Source: Azospirillum halopraeferens DSM 3675 | GTDB lineage: Bacteria; Pseudomonadota; Alphaproteobacteria; Azospirillales; Azospirillaceae | Direction of reading: 5' to 3' | Assembly (NCBI RefSeq): GCF_000429625.1 | Contig: NZ_AUCF01000011.1 | Span: forward strand, 150,609-214,608 | DNA length: 64,000 nt | Shown here: positions 24,472 to 34,607 of the stretch, one piece after another | Layout of the letters: every line of letters starts with the position of its first letter | Position numbering within the stretch: the stretch's first letter is position 1 | Made by a program: the position numbers and the translations under genes | The notes under the pieces: generated by a model | What the model was told of the DNA's origin: nothing | What the model saw: the letters and a program-made list of their open reading frames with translations, nothing else | Database searches by the model: none

Positions 24472-25488
24472 ATGACCCTGCGCACCCGTTCCCTTGCGGC
24501 CCTCCTGCTCGGTGCGGCGCTTGCCTGCGGCGCGCCGGCGGCGGCCCGGGCCGACGTCACCCTGCTGAACGTCTCCTACGATCCGACGCGCGAGCTGTAC
24601 GTCGCCTTCAACCGCTCCTTCGCCGAGAAGTGGAAGGCCGAAACCGGCGAGACCGTGACGATCCGCCAGTCGCACGGTGGCTCGGGCAAGCAGGCGCGTT
24701 CGGTGATCGACGGCATCGACGCCGACGTGGTGACACTGGCCCTGGCCTACGACATCGACGAGATCGCCGCCTCGGGCCGGATGGCGAAGGACTGGCAGGC
24801 GGCGCGCCCGCACAACAGCGCCCCCTACACCTCTACCATCGTGTTCCTGGTCCGCAAGGGCAACCCGAAGCGGATCACCGACTGGGGGGATCTGGTGAAG
24901 CCGGACGTCCGGGTGATCACGCCCAACCCCAGGACCTCCGGCGGGGCACGCTGGAACTTCCTGGCCGCCTATGGCTACGCCCTCGACAAGGCCGGCGGCG
25001 ACGAGGCGGCGGCGCGCGACTTCGTCACCCGGCTGTTCCGCAACGTGCCGGTGCTCGACACCGGGGCGCGCGGGTCGACCATCACCTTCGTGCAGCGGGG
25101 CATCGGCGACGTGCTGCTGGCCTGGGAGAACGAAGCCTTCCTCGCGGTGGAGGAGCTGGGGCCGGACAAGTTCGACATCGTCGTGCCCTCGGTCAGCATC
25201 CTGGCGGAACCGCCCGTCGCCATCGTCGATCAGGTCGTCGACAAGCGCGGCACCCGCCCGGTCGCCGAAGCCTACCTGAACCATCTCTACAGCCCCGAAG
25301 GGCAGGAACTGGCGGCCAGGCATTACTACCGGCCGCGGCTGGAGGCGGTGGCGCAGCGCCACGCCGACCGCTTTCCCAAGGTGACCCTGTTCACCATCGA
25401 CGAGAAGTTCGGCGGCTGGACGAACGCGCAGACCCGCTTCTTCGGCGACGGCGGTGTCTTCGACCAGATCTACGCACCGGGACGGTGA
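24472..25488 (+). CDS. sbp: Sulfate ABC transporter, periplasmic substrate-binding protein
   Basis: A 338-residue protein with a signal peptide (cleavage likely after AAARA, before DVTLLN). The mature start [20 protein letters not shown], then [25 protein letters not shown], is characteristic of CysP/Sbp sulfate- and thiosulfate-binding proteins. It captures sulfate or thiosulfate in the periplasm for CysTWA. It begins the transporter operon; cysT starts 3 bases after its stop. Sulfate versus thiosulfate preference cannot be told from sequence alone. Confidence 0.95.
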   Translation: MTLRTRSLAALLLGAALACGAPAAARADVTLLNVSYDPTRELYVAFNRSFAEKWKAETGETVTIRQSHGGSGKQARSVIDGIDADVVTLALAYDIDEIAASGRMAKDWQAARPHNSAPYTSTIVFLVRKGNPKRITDWGDLVKPDVRVITPNPRTSGGARWNFLAAYGYALDKAGGDEAAARDFVTRLFRNVPVLDTGARGSTITFVQRGIGDVLLAWENEAFLAVEELGPDKFDIVVPSVSILAEPPVAIVDQVVDKRGTRPVAEAYLNHLYSPEGQELAARHYYRPRLEAVAQRHADRFPKVTLFTIDEKFGGWTNAQTRFFGDGGVFDQIYAPGR

Positions 25489-25491
25489 GCC

Positions 25492-26343
25492 ATGGCCGGC
25501 CTCCTCCTCCGGGCCGGTTCGTGGCGCAAGCCGAGCGTGCTGCCCGGTTTCGGGCTCGCGCTCGGCTTCACCGTGACGTACCTGTCCCTGATCGTCCTCA
25601 TCCCCCTGGCGGCGCTGGTGGCCGGTGCGGCCGGGCTGGGGTGGGAGGGGTTCCTGGCGGTGGCGACGGGGCCGCGGGTCGTCGCCGCCTTCAAGGTCAG
25701 CTTCGGCACCGCCTTCGTCGCGGCCTGTCTCAACGCCGTGTTCGGGCTGGTCGTCGCCTGGGTCCTCGTGCGCTACGACTTTCCCGGCCGGCGCGTCGTC
25801 GACGCCCTGGTGGATCTGCCCTTCGCCCTGCCGACGGCGGTGGCCGGCATCGCCCTGACCGCCCTCTACGCCCCCAACGGCTGGATCGGCGCCCTGCTCG
25901 AACCCATGGGCATCACCGTGGCCTTCACGCCGCTGGGCATCATCGTGGCGCTGACCTTCGTCGGCCTGCCCTTCGTCGTGCGCACGGTGGAGCCGGTGTT
26001 GCAGGACCTGGAGGCGGAGCAGGAGGAGGCCGCGGCCGTGCTCGGCGCCGGCCGTACGCGGACCTTCCTCAGGGTGATCCTGCCGGCGATCCTGCCGGCC
26101 CTGCTGACCGGCTTCGCGCTGGCCTTCGCCCGGGCGGTGGGGGAGTACGGGTCGGTCATCTTCATCGCCGGCAACCTGCCGATGGTGTCGGAGATCGTGC
26201 CGCTGCTGATCGTCATCCGGCTGGAACAGTACGACTACGCCGGCGCCACGGCCATCGCCGCGCTGATGCTGGCGGCGTCGTTCGCCCTGCTTCTGGTCAT
26301 CAACCTGCTGCAATCGTGGATGAGGTCCCGCCATGGCCATTGA
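25492..26343 (+). CDS. cysT: Sulfate ABC transporter permease CysT
   Basis: A 283-residue inner-membrane permease with six predicted transmembrane helices. The opening [20 protein letters not shown] is typical of CysT (CysU). The cytoplasmic coupling loop EEQ/EAA motif appears as [21 protein letters not shown]. It forms the channel with CysW. Its 3' end overlaps cysW by 11 bases. Confidence 0.95.
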   Translation: MAGLLLRAGSWRKPSVLPGFGLALGFTVTYLSLIVLIPLAALVAGAAGLGWEGFLAVATGPRVVAAFKVSFGTAFVAACLNAVFGLVVAWVLVRYDFPGRRVVDALVDLPFALPTAVAGIALTALYAPNGWIGALLEPMGITVAFTPLGIIVALTFVGLPFVVRTVEPVLQDLEAEQEEAAAVLGAGRTRTFLRVILPAILPALLTGFALAFARAVGEYGSVIFIAGNLPMVSEIVPLLIVIRLEQYDYAGATAIAALMLAASFALLLVINLLQSWMRSRHGH

Positions 26344-27214
26344 CGCGTTCGCGCCGGACACCGCTGCCGCGGCTCCCCGGGTGGCCCTGTCCGAGCCGCG
26401 GGTGGTCCGCCTGGTCCTGATCGCGGTGGCGCTGGGCTTCCTGGTGCTGTTCCTGGTGGTGCCGCTGGTGGTGGTCTTCTCCGAGGCGCTGGCCGGCGGC
26501 GTCGCCACCTATCTGGCGTCCCTGACCGAGCCGGACGCCCTGGCGGCCATCCGCCTGACCCTGCTCACCGCCGCGATCGCCGTGCCGCTCAACCTCGTCT
26601 TCGGGGTGGCGGCGGCGTGGTGCATCGCGCGCTTCGAGTTCGTCGGCAAGAGCGTCCTCACCACGCTGATCGACCTGCCGTTCTCGGTGTCGCCGGTGAT
26701 CTCCGGCCTGGTGTACGTGCTGCTGTTCGGGCTGCACGGCTGGCTGGGGCCGTGGCTGCAGGCCCACGACGTGAAGATCATCTTCGCCGTTCCCGGCATC
26801 GTGCTGGCCACCATCTTCGTCACCTTCCCCTTCGTCGCCCGCGAACTGATCCCCCTGATGCAGGAGCAGGGCAGCGAGGAGGAGGAGGCGGCCATCGTCC
26901 TGGGCGCCTCGGGCTGGCAGACCTTCCGGCGGGTGACCCTGCCAAAGATCAAATGGGGCCTGCTGTACGGCGTCCTGCTGTGCAACGCCCGCGCCATGGG
27001 GGAGTTCGGTGCGGTGTCCGTGGTGTCCGGCCACATCCGGGGCGAGACGAACACCATGCCGCTGCACGTCGAGATTCTCTACAACGAGTACAACATGGTG
27101 GCCGCCTTCGCGGTCGCCTCGCTGCTGGCCCTTCTCGCCCTCGTCACCCTGGTCGCCAAGGCCCTGCTCGAATGGCGCTACGCCGACGAGCTGGCGGCGA
27201 CGCGCCGTCACTGA
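26333..27214 (+). CDS. cysW: Sulfate ABC transporter permease CysW
   Basis: A 293-residue inner-membrane permease, partner of CysT. Multiple hydrophobic segments are visible, with the coupling motif [22 protein letters not shown] and the CysW-typical [21 protein letters not shown] near residues 230-250. It overlaps cysT by 11 bases, so the two are co-translated. After the stop comes a cluster of perfect inverted repeats before cysA. Confidence 0.95.
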   Translation: MAIDAFAPDTAAAAPRVALSEPRVVRLVLIAVALGFLVLFLVVPLVVVFSEALAGGVATYLASLTEPDALAAIRLTLLTAAIAVPLNLVFGVAAAWCIARFEFVGKSVLTTLIDLPFSVSPVISGLVYVLLFGLHGWLGPWLQAHDVKIIFAVPGIVLATIFVTFPFVARELIPLMQEQGSEEEEAAIVLGASGWQTFRRVTLPKIKWGLLYGVLLCNARAMGEFGAVSVVSGHIRGETNTMPLHVEILYNEYNMVAAFAVASLLALLALVTLVAKALLEWRYADELAATRRH

Positions 27215-27215
27215 A

Positions 27216-27328
27216 ACCGGCGGCATCTGAAGGATGCCGCCGGTATCACCCTCTCGATCAATGCCAAGGCATTGATCTGCCGGGCTTTACGGTCGGCAAC
27301 CGATGGAAGTGATCACTTGCCGACCGTA
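27216..27328. repeat. Three consecutive perfect inverted repeats between cysW and cysA
   Basis: First: ACCGGCGGCATC/GATGCCGCCGGT with a 5-base loop (27216-27244). Second: GATCAATGCC-AA-GGCATTGATC (27256-27277). Third: TACGGTCGGCAA/TTGCCGACCGTA with a 17-base loop (27288-27299 and 27317-27328). Stems of 12, 10 and 12 bp without mismatch fill nearly the whole gap. The string TGCCGCCGGTATCAC recurs in a palindrome at 45271, so part of this is a dispersed REP-like element. Confidence 0.8.
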
Positions 27329-27354
27329 TGATACCGCCGTACCGGAGACTCGCC

Positions 27355-28473
27355 ATGCGCATCGACATCCACGCGATCACCAAACGGTTCGGGACCTACA
27401 CCGCGCTCGACGGCGTCGACCTGCAGATCGGGGAGGGGGAGCTGGTCGCCCTCCTGGGCCCCTCCGGGTCGGGCAAGACGACCCTGCTGCGCATCATCGC
27501 CGGGCTGGAGACGGCCGATGCCGGCCGCATCCTGTTCGCCGGCGAGGACGCCCTGCGCCGCCACCCCCGCGACCGGCAGGTCGGCTTCGTGTTCCAGCAC
27601 TACGCCCTGTTCCGCCACATGACGGTGTTCGACAACGTGGCGTTCGGGCTTCAGGTCCGGCCGCGGTCGCAGCGTCCGCCGAAGGCCGACATCGCCCGGC
27701 GGGTGCACGAGCTGCTGCGTCTGGTCCAGCTCGACTGGACCGCCGACCGCTATCCGTCGCAGCTTTCCGGCGGCCAGCGCCAGCGCATCGCGCTGGCCCG
27801 CGCGCTGGCCATCGAGCCGCGGGTGCTGCTGCTGGACGAGCCGTTCGGCGCCCTCGACGCCAGGGTGCGCAAGGACCTGCGGCGCTGGCTGCGCGATCTG
27901 CACGATTCCATGGGGATCACCAGCGTCTTCGTGACCCACGACCAGGAGGAGGCGCTGGAGCTGGCCGACCGGGTCGTGGTGATGAACCACGGCCGCATCG
28001 AACAGGTGGGCACGCCGGGCGCCGTGTACCGCGAGCCCGCCTCCGCCTTCGTCTACGACTTCCTGGGCGACGCCAACCGCATCGAGTGCCTGATCGACGG
28101 CGGGCAGGCTCGGCTGGCCGGGGGCGGGACGCCGCTGGGCGGGGTAACGGGCCACGCCGGTCCGGCGACGGTGTACGTGCGCCCCCACGACATCGACCTG
28201 CTGCCGGGCGGCGGCGAGGGGACGGCCGGCACCGTCCGGCGGGTCTACGAGGTCGGGCCGCTGGTGCGCGCCGAGGTGGACTGGAACGGCACCACCCTGG
28301 AGGTGGCGCTGCCCCCCGAGCGGCAGGAGACGCCGTTGCGGGCGGGGGACGCCGTGCGCGTCGTCGTCCACCGCGGCCTGGTCTTCCCGAAGGAGCGGCC
28401 GGCCGGGGCGGAGCCGCTGCACCTCGTCCCGTTCCGCGGCGGTGCCGTGGCCGGCGTCGGCCGCCGCGCCTGA
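27355..28473 (+). CDS. cysA: Sulfate ABC transporter ATP-binding protein CysA
   Basis: A 372-residue ABC ATPase. Walker A is GPSGSGKTT (about 38-46), the signature is LSGGQRQR, Walker B is [13 protein letters not shown], and the H-loop is [15 protein letters not shown]-like regulatory domain follows from about residue 240 ([11 protein letters not shown]). It energises CysTW. I start at ATG 27355 with GGAG upstream. It is separated from cysW by 140 bases of palindromic DNA rather than being coupled, so its expression may differ from that of the permeases. Confidence 0.95.
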   Translation: MRIDIHAITKRFGTYTALDGVDLQIGEGELVALLGPSGSGKTTLLRIIAGLETADAGRILFAGEDALRRHPRDRQVGFVFQHYALFRHMTVFDNVAFGLQVRPRSQRPPKADIARRVHELLRLVQLDWTADRYPSQLSGGQRQRIALARALAIEPRVLLLDEPFGALDARVRKDLRRWLRDLHDSMGITSVFVTHDQEEALELADRVVVMNHGRIEQVGTPGAVYREPASAFVYDFLGDANRIECLIDGGQARLAGGGTPLGGVTGHAGPATVYVRPHDIDLLPGGGEGTAGTVRRVYEVGPLVRAEVDWNGTTLEVALPPERQETPLRAGDAVRVVVHRGLVFPKERPAGAEPLHLVPFRGGAVAGVGRRA

Positions 28474-28562
28474 GGGCGCGGGCGGGTGCGCGGCGATCCC
28501 GCTTGCCAGCGCCCGCCGTCCGTGCACCATCGGCACGGGGAAGGACCGGGAACGGGCGGGCG

Positions 28563-30305
28563 ATGGGGTTCGATCAGGCGGTGCTGACCGCCATCCTCGC
28601 GGCGATGCTGGCGGCGTTCGCCGCGGGGCGGTGGCGCTACGACGTGGTGGCGGTGGCCGGGCTGATGGCCGCGGTCCTCGCCGGGCCGGTGCCGGCGGCG
28701 GTCGCCTTCAGCGGCTTTGCCAACCCCGCGGTGATCACCGTGGCGGCGGTCCTCGTCCTGTCGCGGGCGGCGACGCGCTCGGGCGCGTTCGACCGGCTGG
28801 CCGGCGGGCTGCTCGCCGGCACCCGGACGGTGCCGGTCCAGCTTGCCATTCTCTGCGGTCTCGGTGCCGTGGCGTCGGCGTTCATGAACAACATCGGCGC
28901 CATCTCCCTGTTCATCCCGGTGGCGCTCGGGCTGGCCCGCCGCCACGGCCGGTCACCGGGGCTGTATCTGATGCCCCTGTCCTACGCCACGCTGCTGGGC
29001 GGCATGATCTCGCTGATCGGCACGCCGGCCAACCTGCTGGTGTCGCAGGTCCGCGCCGACGCCACGGGCGCGCCCTTCGGCCTTCTCTCCTTCGCGGCGG
29101 TGGGGGTGCCGCTGGCGGCGCTGGGGGTCGCCTACCTCGCCCTGGTCGGCTGGCGCTGCCTGCCCGCGGCGCGCGACGGCGGGGGCGAGGAGGCGGCGGC
29201 GGTGATCGGCCCCTTCGACACCGAACTGGTCGTCACGCCCGCATCCCGACACGCCGGGCGGACGGTGGCCGACCTGGAGCGCGACGCCGGGGTGGAGGTC
29301 CACGCCATCGTGCGGGACGGGCGCCGGGTGTTCGCCCGTCTCGACCGCGAGGCGGTTCGGGAGGGCGACGTGCTGGCGGTGCGGGCGGCTGCGGACGCGC
29401 TGCGCCGCCTCGCCCGCGCGCCGGGGCTGGCCATCGCCGCCGGGCCCGGCAGCGGCGGCGCCCTGACGGAGGTGGTGGTGGCGCCGGATTCGCTCATGCA
29501 GGGGAGCTGCGCCCTGACCCTCGACCTGGAGGACCGCTGGGGTGTGACCCTGGTGGCCGCCGCCCGCCGGGGCCGGCGCAACGAGGGGCGGCTGGCCGAG
29601 GCGACCCTGTCGACCGGCGACGTCCTGCTGCTGCGCGGCGATCCCGCGGCGGCCGGCCGCGCCGCCGCCGACCTCGGCGGGCTGGTCCTGGCCGAGCGGG
29701 ATCTGGCGCTGCCGCAGCCGCGTTCGGGCGTCGCCGCCGCCATCTTCGGCACCGCGGTCCTGGCGGCGGCCCTGGGGTTCGGGCGGCCGGAGATCGTGTT
29801 CATGGCCGGTGTCCTGGCGCTGGTGCTGATCGGCGGCGAGCGCCCGTCCGAGGTCTATCGCGGGGTCGAGTGGCCGGTGATCGTGCTGCTGGCGGCGATG
29901 ATCCCCCTGGGCGAGGCGTTGCAGACCACCGGCACGGCCGGGCTGGCGGCCGGCAGCGTGCTGGCGGTGGCGGGCGGTGCCGGGCCGGCCGTCCTGCTGG
30001 TGCTGGTGCTCGCGGCCACCATGCTGCTGACGCCGGTGCTCAACAACCCGGCCACGGTCGCGGTGATGGCGCCGGTGGCCCTGGATCTGGCCGGCCGGCT
30101 CGGCGTGTCGGCGGACCCCTTCCTGGTCGCGGTCGCCATCGGCGCCTCGTGCGACTTCCTCACCCCCTTCGGGCACCACAACAACGCCCTGGTGATGGGC
30201 CCCGGCGGCTACCGGTTCGGCGACTTCGCCCGCGTCGGCGCGGGCCTGGAGGTGCTGGTCCTCGTCGCCGCCCCCGTCCTCATCCTCCTGGCCTGGCCGT
30301 GGTAG
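28563..30305 (+). CDS. SLC13-family (DASS/ArsB-type) permease with two RCK-C domains
   Basis: A 580-residue membrane protein. Its N-terminal helices include the conserved FMNNIGAISLFIPVALGLA, and LGGMISLIGTPANLLVS is the ion-binding signature of divalent anion:Na+ symporters. Two TrkA-C/RCK-C domains interrupt the protein (about 215-285 and 300-365), then the second half resumes (NNPATVAVMAPVALDLA). Relatives carry sulfate, dicarboxylates or other oxyanions across the inner membrane. Position 89 bases after cysA makes sulfate or a related oxyanion the likely substrate; this is inference. Confidence 0.85.
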   Translation: MGFDQAVLTAILAAMLAAFAAGRWRYDVVAVAGLMAAVLAGPVPAAVAFSGFANPAVITVAAVLVLSRAATRSGAFDRLAGGLLAGTRTVPVQLAILCGLGAVASAFMNNIGAISLFIPVALGLARRHGRSPGLYLMPLSYATLLGGMISLIGTPANLLVSQVRADATGAPFGLLSFAAVGVPLAALGVAYLALVGWRCLPAARDGGGEEAAAVIGPFDTELVVTPASRHAGRTVADLERDAGVEVHAIVRDGRRVFARLDREAVREGDVLAVRAAADALRRLARAPGLAIAAGPGSGGALTEVVVAPDSLMQGSCALTLDLEDRWGVTLVAAARRGRRNEGRLAEATLSTGDVLLLRGDPAAAGRAAADLGGLVLAERDLALPQPRSGVAAAIFGTAVLAAALGFGRPEIVFMAGVLALVLIGGERPSEVYRGVEWPVIVLLAAMIPLGEALQTTGTAGLAAGSVLAVAGGAGPAVLLVLVLAATMLLTPVLNNPATVAVMAPVALDLAGRLGVSADPFLVAVAIGASCDFLTPFGHHNNALVMGPGGYRFGDFARVGAGLEVLVLVAAPVLILLAWPW

Positions 30306-30600
30306 GGGAAGGGGGCCGGCGGCATCCCCGATCCGCTGACGCGGGCGCATCGGATGGAAATGGACGGACCAATGGCGGGGAGGCAGCACCGACGCTTCCC
30401 CCTTGCGGGTCAGGCCCGCCGTGATCCCGATGGACGCCGACGTCCGGCACGGCGCCGGCCCGGGCAGGGAAATCCCGCCGTCGGGCCGGGTTGACTTGGC
30501 GGCGGCTCCCCATACTATCGGCCGCCGGTGCGCAAATACGCGGGGGCGGGGCTGTGACGCACGGTGTCCAGGGGAACGCGGGGCGTTGCCGCCCCGCGGT
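30306..30600. other. Intergenic, no gene seen
   Basis: About 295 GC-rich bases between the SLC13 permease and chrA. The chrA frame is open through part of it, but codon-like constraint and hydrophobic character begin only around 30600. No clear promoter is recognised. Confidence 0.4.
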
Positions 30601-31842
30601 GTGCCGGTGAGTGCGCACGCCGCCGCGCCGGAGCGCGCCGTCCGCGGCAGCGCCCGGGAGGTCTTCCGGGTGTTCCTCGGGCTGGGGCTGACGTCGTTCG
30701 GCGGACCGGTCGCCCATCTCGGCTACTTTCGCGACATGTTCGTGGTGCGCCGCCGCTGGCTGGGGGAGCACGCCTACGCCGATCTGGTGGCTCTGTGCCA
30801 GTTCCTGCCGGGGCCGGCTTCCAGCCAGGTGGGCATGGCCATCGGCCTGCAACGGGCGGGCTACGCCGGCCTGCTCGCCGCCTGGGTGGCCTTCACGCTG
30901 CCGTCGGCCCTGCTCCTGGTGGCCTTTGCCTACGGCGCCGGCGCGCTGGGGGCCGACGCCGGCACCGGCTGGATCCAGGGGCTGAAGGCCGCCGCCGTGG
31001 CCGTGGTGGCCCACGCGGTGCTGGGCATGGCCCGCACCCTGGCGGCGGACCGCGAGCGCGCCTCCATTGCCGTTCTCGGCATGATCGGAGCCATGCTGGT
31101 TCCCGGCGCGGCGGGGCAGGTGGGCGTCATCGTCCTGGGCGGCCTGGCCGGCCTGGCGGCGGTGCGACCGGCGGCCGTGGTCGGCGCGGCGGTCGGCGAG
31201 GCGGGGGAGGGCGGTGGTCTGTCGGTCCCCGTCCGGCGCCGCACCGGGCTGGTCTTCCTGGCGCTGTTCGCGGCGCTGCTGGCGGGGCTGCCCCTGCTCG
31301 CCGCGGCGACGGGCGACCCGGCTCTGTTGCTGGCCGACAGCTTCTACCGCGCGGGGGCGCTGGTGTTCGGCGGCGGGCATGTGGTGCTGCCGCTGCTCCA
31401 GGCGGAGGTGGTCGACACCGGGCTGGTCGGGCGGGAGGCGTTCCTGGCCGGCTACGGCGCAGCGCAGGCGGTGCCGGGACCCCTGTTCACCTTCGCCGCC
31501 TATCTCGGCGCGGTCACGCAGGCACCGCCCACCGGCATCGCCGGCGCCGTCATCGCGCTGGTGGCGATCTTCGTGCCCTCGGCCCTGCTGGTCATCGGAG
31601 GCGTGCCGTTCTGGAGCCGCCTGCGCACCGACCCGGCGGCCCGGCGCGCGCTGGCCGGGGTCAACGCCGCGGTGGTCGGGCTGCTGGCGGCGGCGCTGTA
31701 TGACCCGGTGTTCACCGAAGGCATCACCTCGCACACCGCCATGGCCATCGCCGCGGCGGCCTTCGTGCTGCTGACGGCCTGGCGGACGCCGGCGTGGGCG
31801 GTGGTCATCGGCGCCGGCGCGGTCGGTTTCGCCTTCCTGTGA
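30601..31842 (+). CDS. chrA: Chromate transporter ChrA
   Basis: A protein of about 413 residues with two homologous Chromate_transp halves. The first opens with EVFRVFLGLGLTSFGGPVAHLGYFR and contains LCQFLPGPASSQVGMAIG. The second repeats the pattern (FYRAGALVFGGGHVVLPLL, then GYGAAQAVPGPLFTFAAYLG). These are the hallmarks of long-chain ChrA/CHR exporters, which expel chromate that enters through sulfate uptake systems. The exact start is uncertain; GTG 30601 or GTG 30607 fits the family length. Lying downstream of sulfate importers makes functional sense. Confidence 0.93.
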   Translation: MPVSAHAAAPERAVRGSAREVFRVFLGLGLTSFGGPVAHLGYFRDMFVVRRRWLGEHAYADLVALCQFLPGPASSQVGMAIGLQRAGYAGLLAAWVAFTLPSALLLVAFAYGAGALGADAGTGWIQGLKAAAVAVVAHAVLGMARTLAADRERASIAVLGMIGAMLVPGAAGQVGVIVLGGLAGLAAVRPAAVVGAAVGEAGEGGGLSVPVRRRTGLVFLALFAALLAGLPLLAAATGDPALLLADSFYRAGALVFGGGHVVLPLLQAEVVDTGLVGREAFLAGYGAAQAVPGPLFTFAAYLGAVTQAPPTGIAGAVIALVAIFVPSALLVIGGVPFWSRLRTDPAARRALAGVNAAVVGLLAAALYDPVFTEGITSHTAMAIAAAAFVLLTAWRTPAWAVVIGAGAVGFAFL

Positions 31843-32151
31843 CCGCCGGGCCCGGCGCTTTCTTCTTGTGTGCGGGCGCGAAAGGTTCTAAGGATCGTGG
31901 GACCTTTCGCCGCACCGGCGGCTTCTCGCTGCACGAGTCCAATGTAAAGATTTCCGCATCAGAATGTTGGCAGGGCTGAACTCCCTGTCCTGATCGTCGG
32001 ATGCTTTTGACATTGCCGGCCGGTATTCGGCCGCAGCCGAGCGATTCGATTCCATTCCATGTCGTATACAGGCGCCGTCGCGGAACGCATTCGATCCGTT
32101 CCGACGCGATGAGATCCGTCGCCCCGGCGCAAGCACAGGATTCCCACACGC
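31843..32151. other. Intergenic between chrA and the SulP gene
   Basis: About 310 bases without a gene. An inverted repeat GCGAAAGGT (31878-31886) with ACCTTTCGC (31902-31910) just after chrA could end its transcript, although its loop is 15 bases and no T run follows. The rest, lower in GC, probably holds the promoter of the SulP-Usp pair. Confidence 0.5.
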
Positions 32152-33633
32152 ATGCGTCTGTCCGAACTCCGCAGGGAGTGGTTTCCCGACATTCCGCGCG
32201 ATCTCCTGGCCGGAATGGTCGTGGCACTGGCGCTGATTCCCGAGGCCATCGCCTTTTCCATCATTGCCGGCGTCGACCCCAAGGTCGGGCTCTACGCCTC
32301 TTTCTGCATCGCGGTCGTCATCGCCTTCGCCGGCGGGCGGCCGGGCATGATCTCCGCCGCCACGGGGGCCATGGCACTGGTCATGGTCGATCTGGTGCGC
32401 GACCACGGCCTGCAATACCTGCTGGTGGCGACGCTGCTGACCGGCGTCTTCCAGATCGCGGCGGGTGTGCTGCGGCTGGGCGCCGTGATGACGTTCGTCT
32501 CGCGGTCCGTCATGACGGGGTTCGTCAACGCCCTGGCCATCCTGATCTTCATGGCCCAGTTGCCGGAGTTCGTCGGGGCGGGGTGGCAGATGTACGCCAT
32601 GGTGGCGGCCGGGCTGGCGATCATCTACCTGCTGCCGCGGGTCACCACGGCGGTGCCGTCGCCGCTGGTGTGCATCGTGGTGCTGACGGCGGTGTCGATC
32701 GGGCTGGGGCTGGATCTGCGGACGGTCGGCGACATGGGGGAGCTGCCATCGACGCTGCCCGTGTTCCTGTTGCCCGATGTGCCGCTGACCCTGGACACGC
32801 TGTGGATCGTGTTGCCGACGTCCCTGACGCTGGCGGTGGTCGGGCTTCTGGAATCCCTGATGACGGCGCAGATCGTCGACGATCTCACCGACACCGACAG
32901 CGACAAGAACCGCGAATGCGCCGGCCAGGGGGTGGCCAACATCGTGTCCGGCCTGTTCGGCGGGATGGCCGGCTGCGCCATGATCGGCCAGTCGGTGATC
33001 AACGTGAAGTCGGGCGGCCGCGGCCGTCTTTCGACGCTGTTCGCCGGGTCGTTCCTCCTGTTCCTCATTCTGGTGCTGGACGCCTGGGTGAGCCGCATCC
33101 CCATGGCGGCCCTGGTCGCCGTGATGATCATGGTGTCCATCGGGACCTTTAGTTGGGCCTCGCTGCGCAATCTGCGCGACCATCCGAAAAGCTCCAGCAT
33201 CGTCATGCTGGGCACGGTGGCCGTCGTCGTCGTCACCCATGATCTGGCGCAGGGCGTGCTGGTCGGCGTGCTGCTCAGCGCCCTGTTCTTCGCCCGCAAG
33301 GTGGCGCAGATCGTGCGCATCACCTCGCAGGCGTCGGCCGACGGGGCACAGCGGACCTACCGGGTGGCCGGACAGATCTTCTTCGCGTCCGCCGGCACCT
33401 TCGTCTCCGCCTTCGATTTCAGGGAGGCGCCGGACCGGGTGGAGATCGATCTGACGCGCGCCCACTTCTGGGACATCTCGGCCGTGGCGGCCCTGGACAA
33501 GGTGGTGCTGAAGTTCCGCCGCGAAGGCACCCGGGTCGACCTGATCGGGCTGAGCGAGGCCAACGCCACGCTGGTCGACAAGCTCGCCATCCATGACAAG
33601 CCGGGCGCCCTGGAGCGCCTGATGGGCCACTGA
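32152..33633 (+). CDS. SulP-family inorganic anion transporter with STAS domain
   Basis: A 493-residue protein. The N-terminal [37 protein letters not shown] is diagnostic of SulP permeases. About 10-12 hydrophobic segments follow, then a cytoplasmic STAS domain from about residue 400 ([12 protein letters not shown], then [23 protein letters not shown]). SulP members move sulfate, bicarbonate or other anions, often with Na+ or H+. A universal stress protein gene follows after 13 bases; SulP-Usp pairing also occurs elsewhere. Substrate is undetermined; the neighbourhood favours sulfate or bicarbonate. Confidence 0.92.
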   Translation: MRLSELRREWFPDIPRDLLAGMVVALALIPEAIAFSIIAGVDPKVGLYASFCIAVVIAFAGGRPGMISAATGAMALVMVDLVRDHGLQYLLVATLLTGVFQIAAGVLRLGAVMTFVSRSVMTGFVNALAILIFMAQLPEFVGAGWQMYAMVAAGLAIIYLLPRVTTAVPSPLVCIVVLTAVSIGLGLDLRTVGDMGELPSTLPVFLLPDVPLTLDTLWIVLPTSLTLAVVGLLESLMTAQIVDDLTDTDSDKNRECAGQGVANIVSGLFGGMAGCAMIGQSVINVKSGGRGRLSTLFAGSFLLFLILVLDAWVSRIPMAALVAVMIMVSIGTFSWASLRNLRDHPKSSSIVMLGTVAVVVVTHDLAQGVLVGVLLSALFFARKVAQIVRITSQASADGAQRTYRVAGQIFFASAGTFVSAFDFREAPDRVEIDLTRAHFWDISAVAALDKVVLKFRREGTRVDLIGLSEANATLVDKLAIHDKPGALERLMGH

Positions 33634-33646
33634 GGAAACCGTCACC

Positions 33647-34501
33647 ATGGCCAAAGTTCTCGCCTGCACCGACGGCTCCGTCTACGCGGCCTCCGTCTAC
33701 GATCACGCCGCCTGGGCCGCCGTCCGCCTATCGGCGGGTGTCCGGGTCCTGCACGCGCTGGACCATGCCCGCGACCGCGCCGCGGCCGCCGATCTGAGCG
33801 GCAGCATCGGCATTGACGCCCGGGAAGACCTGCTGGAGGAACTCACCCGCCTGGACGAGGCGCGGGGGCGGCTGGCCCGGCGTACGTCGAAGCTGATCCT
33901 TCAGGATGCCGGCAGCCGCCTGCTGTCGGCCGGTGTCACCGACGTCACCCTGACCCAGCGGCACGGCTCCCTCGTTGAAACGCTCGACGCCTTCGAGGAT
34001 GGTGCCGAACTGATCGTGATCGGCAAGCGCGGCGAGGCGGCCGACTTCGCCACCCTGCACCTGGGCGCCAACATCGAACGGGTGATCCGTGCCAGCCGCC
34101 GGCCGGTGCTGGTGGCGTCGCGCGCCTTCCGCCCCGTCGAACGCTTTCTCATCGCCTTCGATGGCGGCCCCAGCGCCCGCAAGGCGGTGGAGTACGCGTC
34201 CCGCAAGCCGCTGCTGAAAGGGCTGGAGTGTCACCTGGTGATGGCCGGCCGGCCGGTTGCCGGCCATGAGGAGGTGCTGGCCGGGGCATGCGACACGCTG
34301 GAACGCAGCGGCCTGACGGTCTGCCCGGCCCTGCTGCCCGGGGAACCGGAGGAGGTCATCGCCGCGCAGGTGGCCGAACGCGACATCGGCCTGCTGGTGA
34401 TGGGAGCGTACGGCCACTCCCGCATCCGCCAGCTCATCGTCGGCAGCACCACCACGACGATGATCCGCACCTGCCAGGTGCCCGTTCTGATGTTCCGCTA
34501 G
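33647..34501 (+). CDS. Universal stress protein, tandem UspA domains
   Basis: A 284-residue cytosolic protein built of two Usp domains (about 1-145 and 160-284). The second ends with an ATP-binding-type motif (GAYGHSRIRQLIVGSTTTTM, a G2xG9xGS/T-like pattern). It sits 13 bases after the SulP gene and is surely co-transcribed, so it probably modulates or senses the state of that transporter. It ends at a palindromic repeat and a strong bidirectional hairpin. Confidence 0.92.
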   Translation: MAKVLACTDGSVYAASVYDHAAWAAVRLSAGVRVLHALDHARDRAAAADLSGSIGIDAREDLLEELTRLDEARGRLARRTSKLILQDAGSRLLSAGVTDVTLTQRHGSLVETLDAFEDGAELIVIGKRGEAADFATLHLGANIERVIRASRRPVLVASRAFRPVERFLIAFDGGPSARKAVEYASRKPLLKGLECHLVMAGRPVAGHEEVLAGACDTLERSGLTVCPALLPGEPEEVIAAQVAERDIGLLVMGAYGHSRIRQLIVGSTTTTMIRTCQVPVLMFR

Positions 34502-34547
34502 ATCGGATCGCGTTAAATCGGAACCGATTTGACGCGTGAATCCGATC
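34501..34547. repeat. Palindromic intergenic element
   Basis: Nested complementary segments: GATCGGAT/ATCCGATC outside, CGCGT/ACGCG next, AAATCGG-AA-CCGATTT inside. The whole could fold as one long imperfect stem directly at the usp stop codon. It has the look of small dispersed palindromes common in intergenic DNA of alphaproteobacteria; I cannot confirm other copies. Confidence 0.5.
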
Positions 34548-34562
34548 GCTTACCAAAATGCC

Positions 34563-34600
34563 GGAGCAACATGCGTTTCACATAAAACGCATGTTGCTCC
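34563..34600. terminator. Bidirectional terminator between usp and rlmH
   Basis: A perfect 16-bp stem, GGAGCAACATGCGTTT (34563-34578) with its complement at 34585-34600, around a 6-base loop. The arms end in TTT and AAA at the loop side. It lies between convergent genes, so it can end transcripts from both sides. Confidence 0.75.
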
Positions 34601-34607
34601 AGGCGGT

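Noticed and set aside
27303..28562. Reading the SLC13 permease as a 1000-residue protein starting at 27303
   Set aside because: The first 420 codons are an out-of-frame shadow of cysA; the membrane protein starts at 28563.
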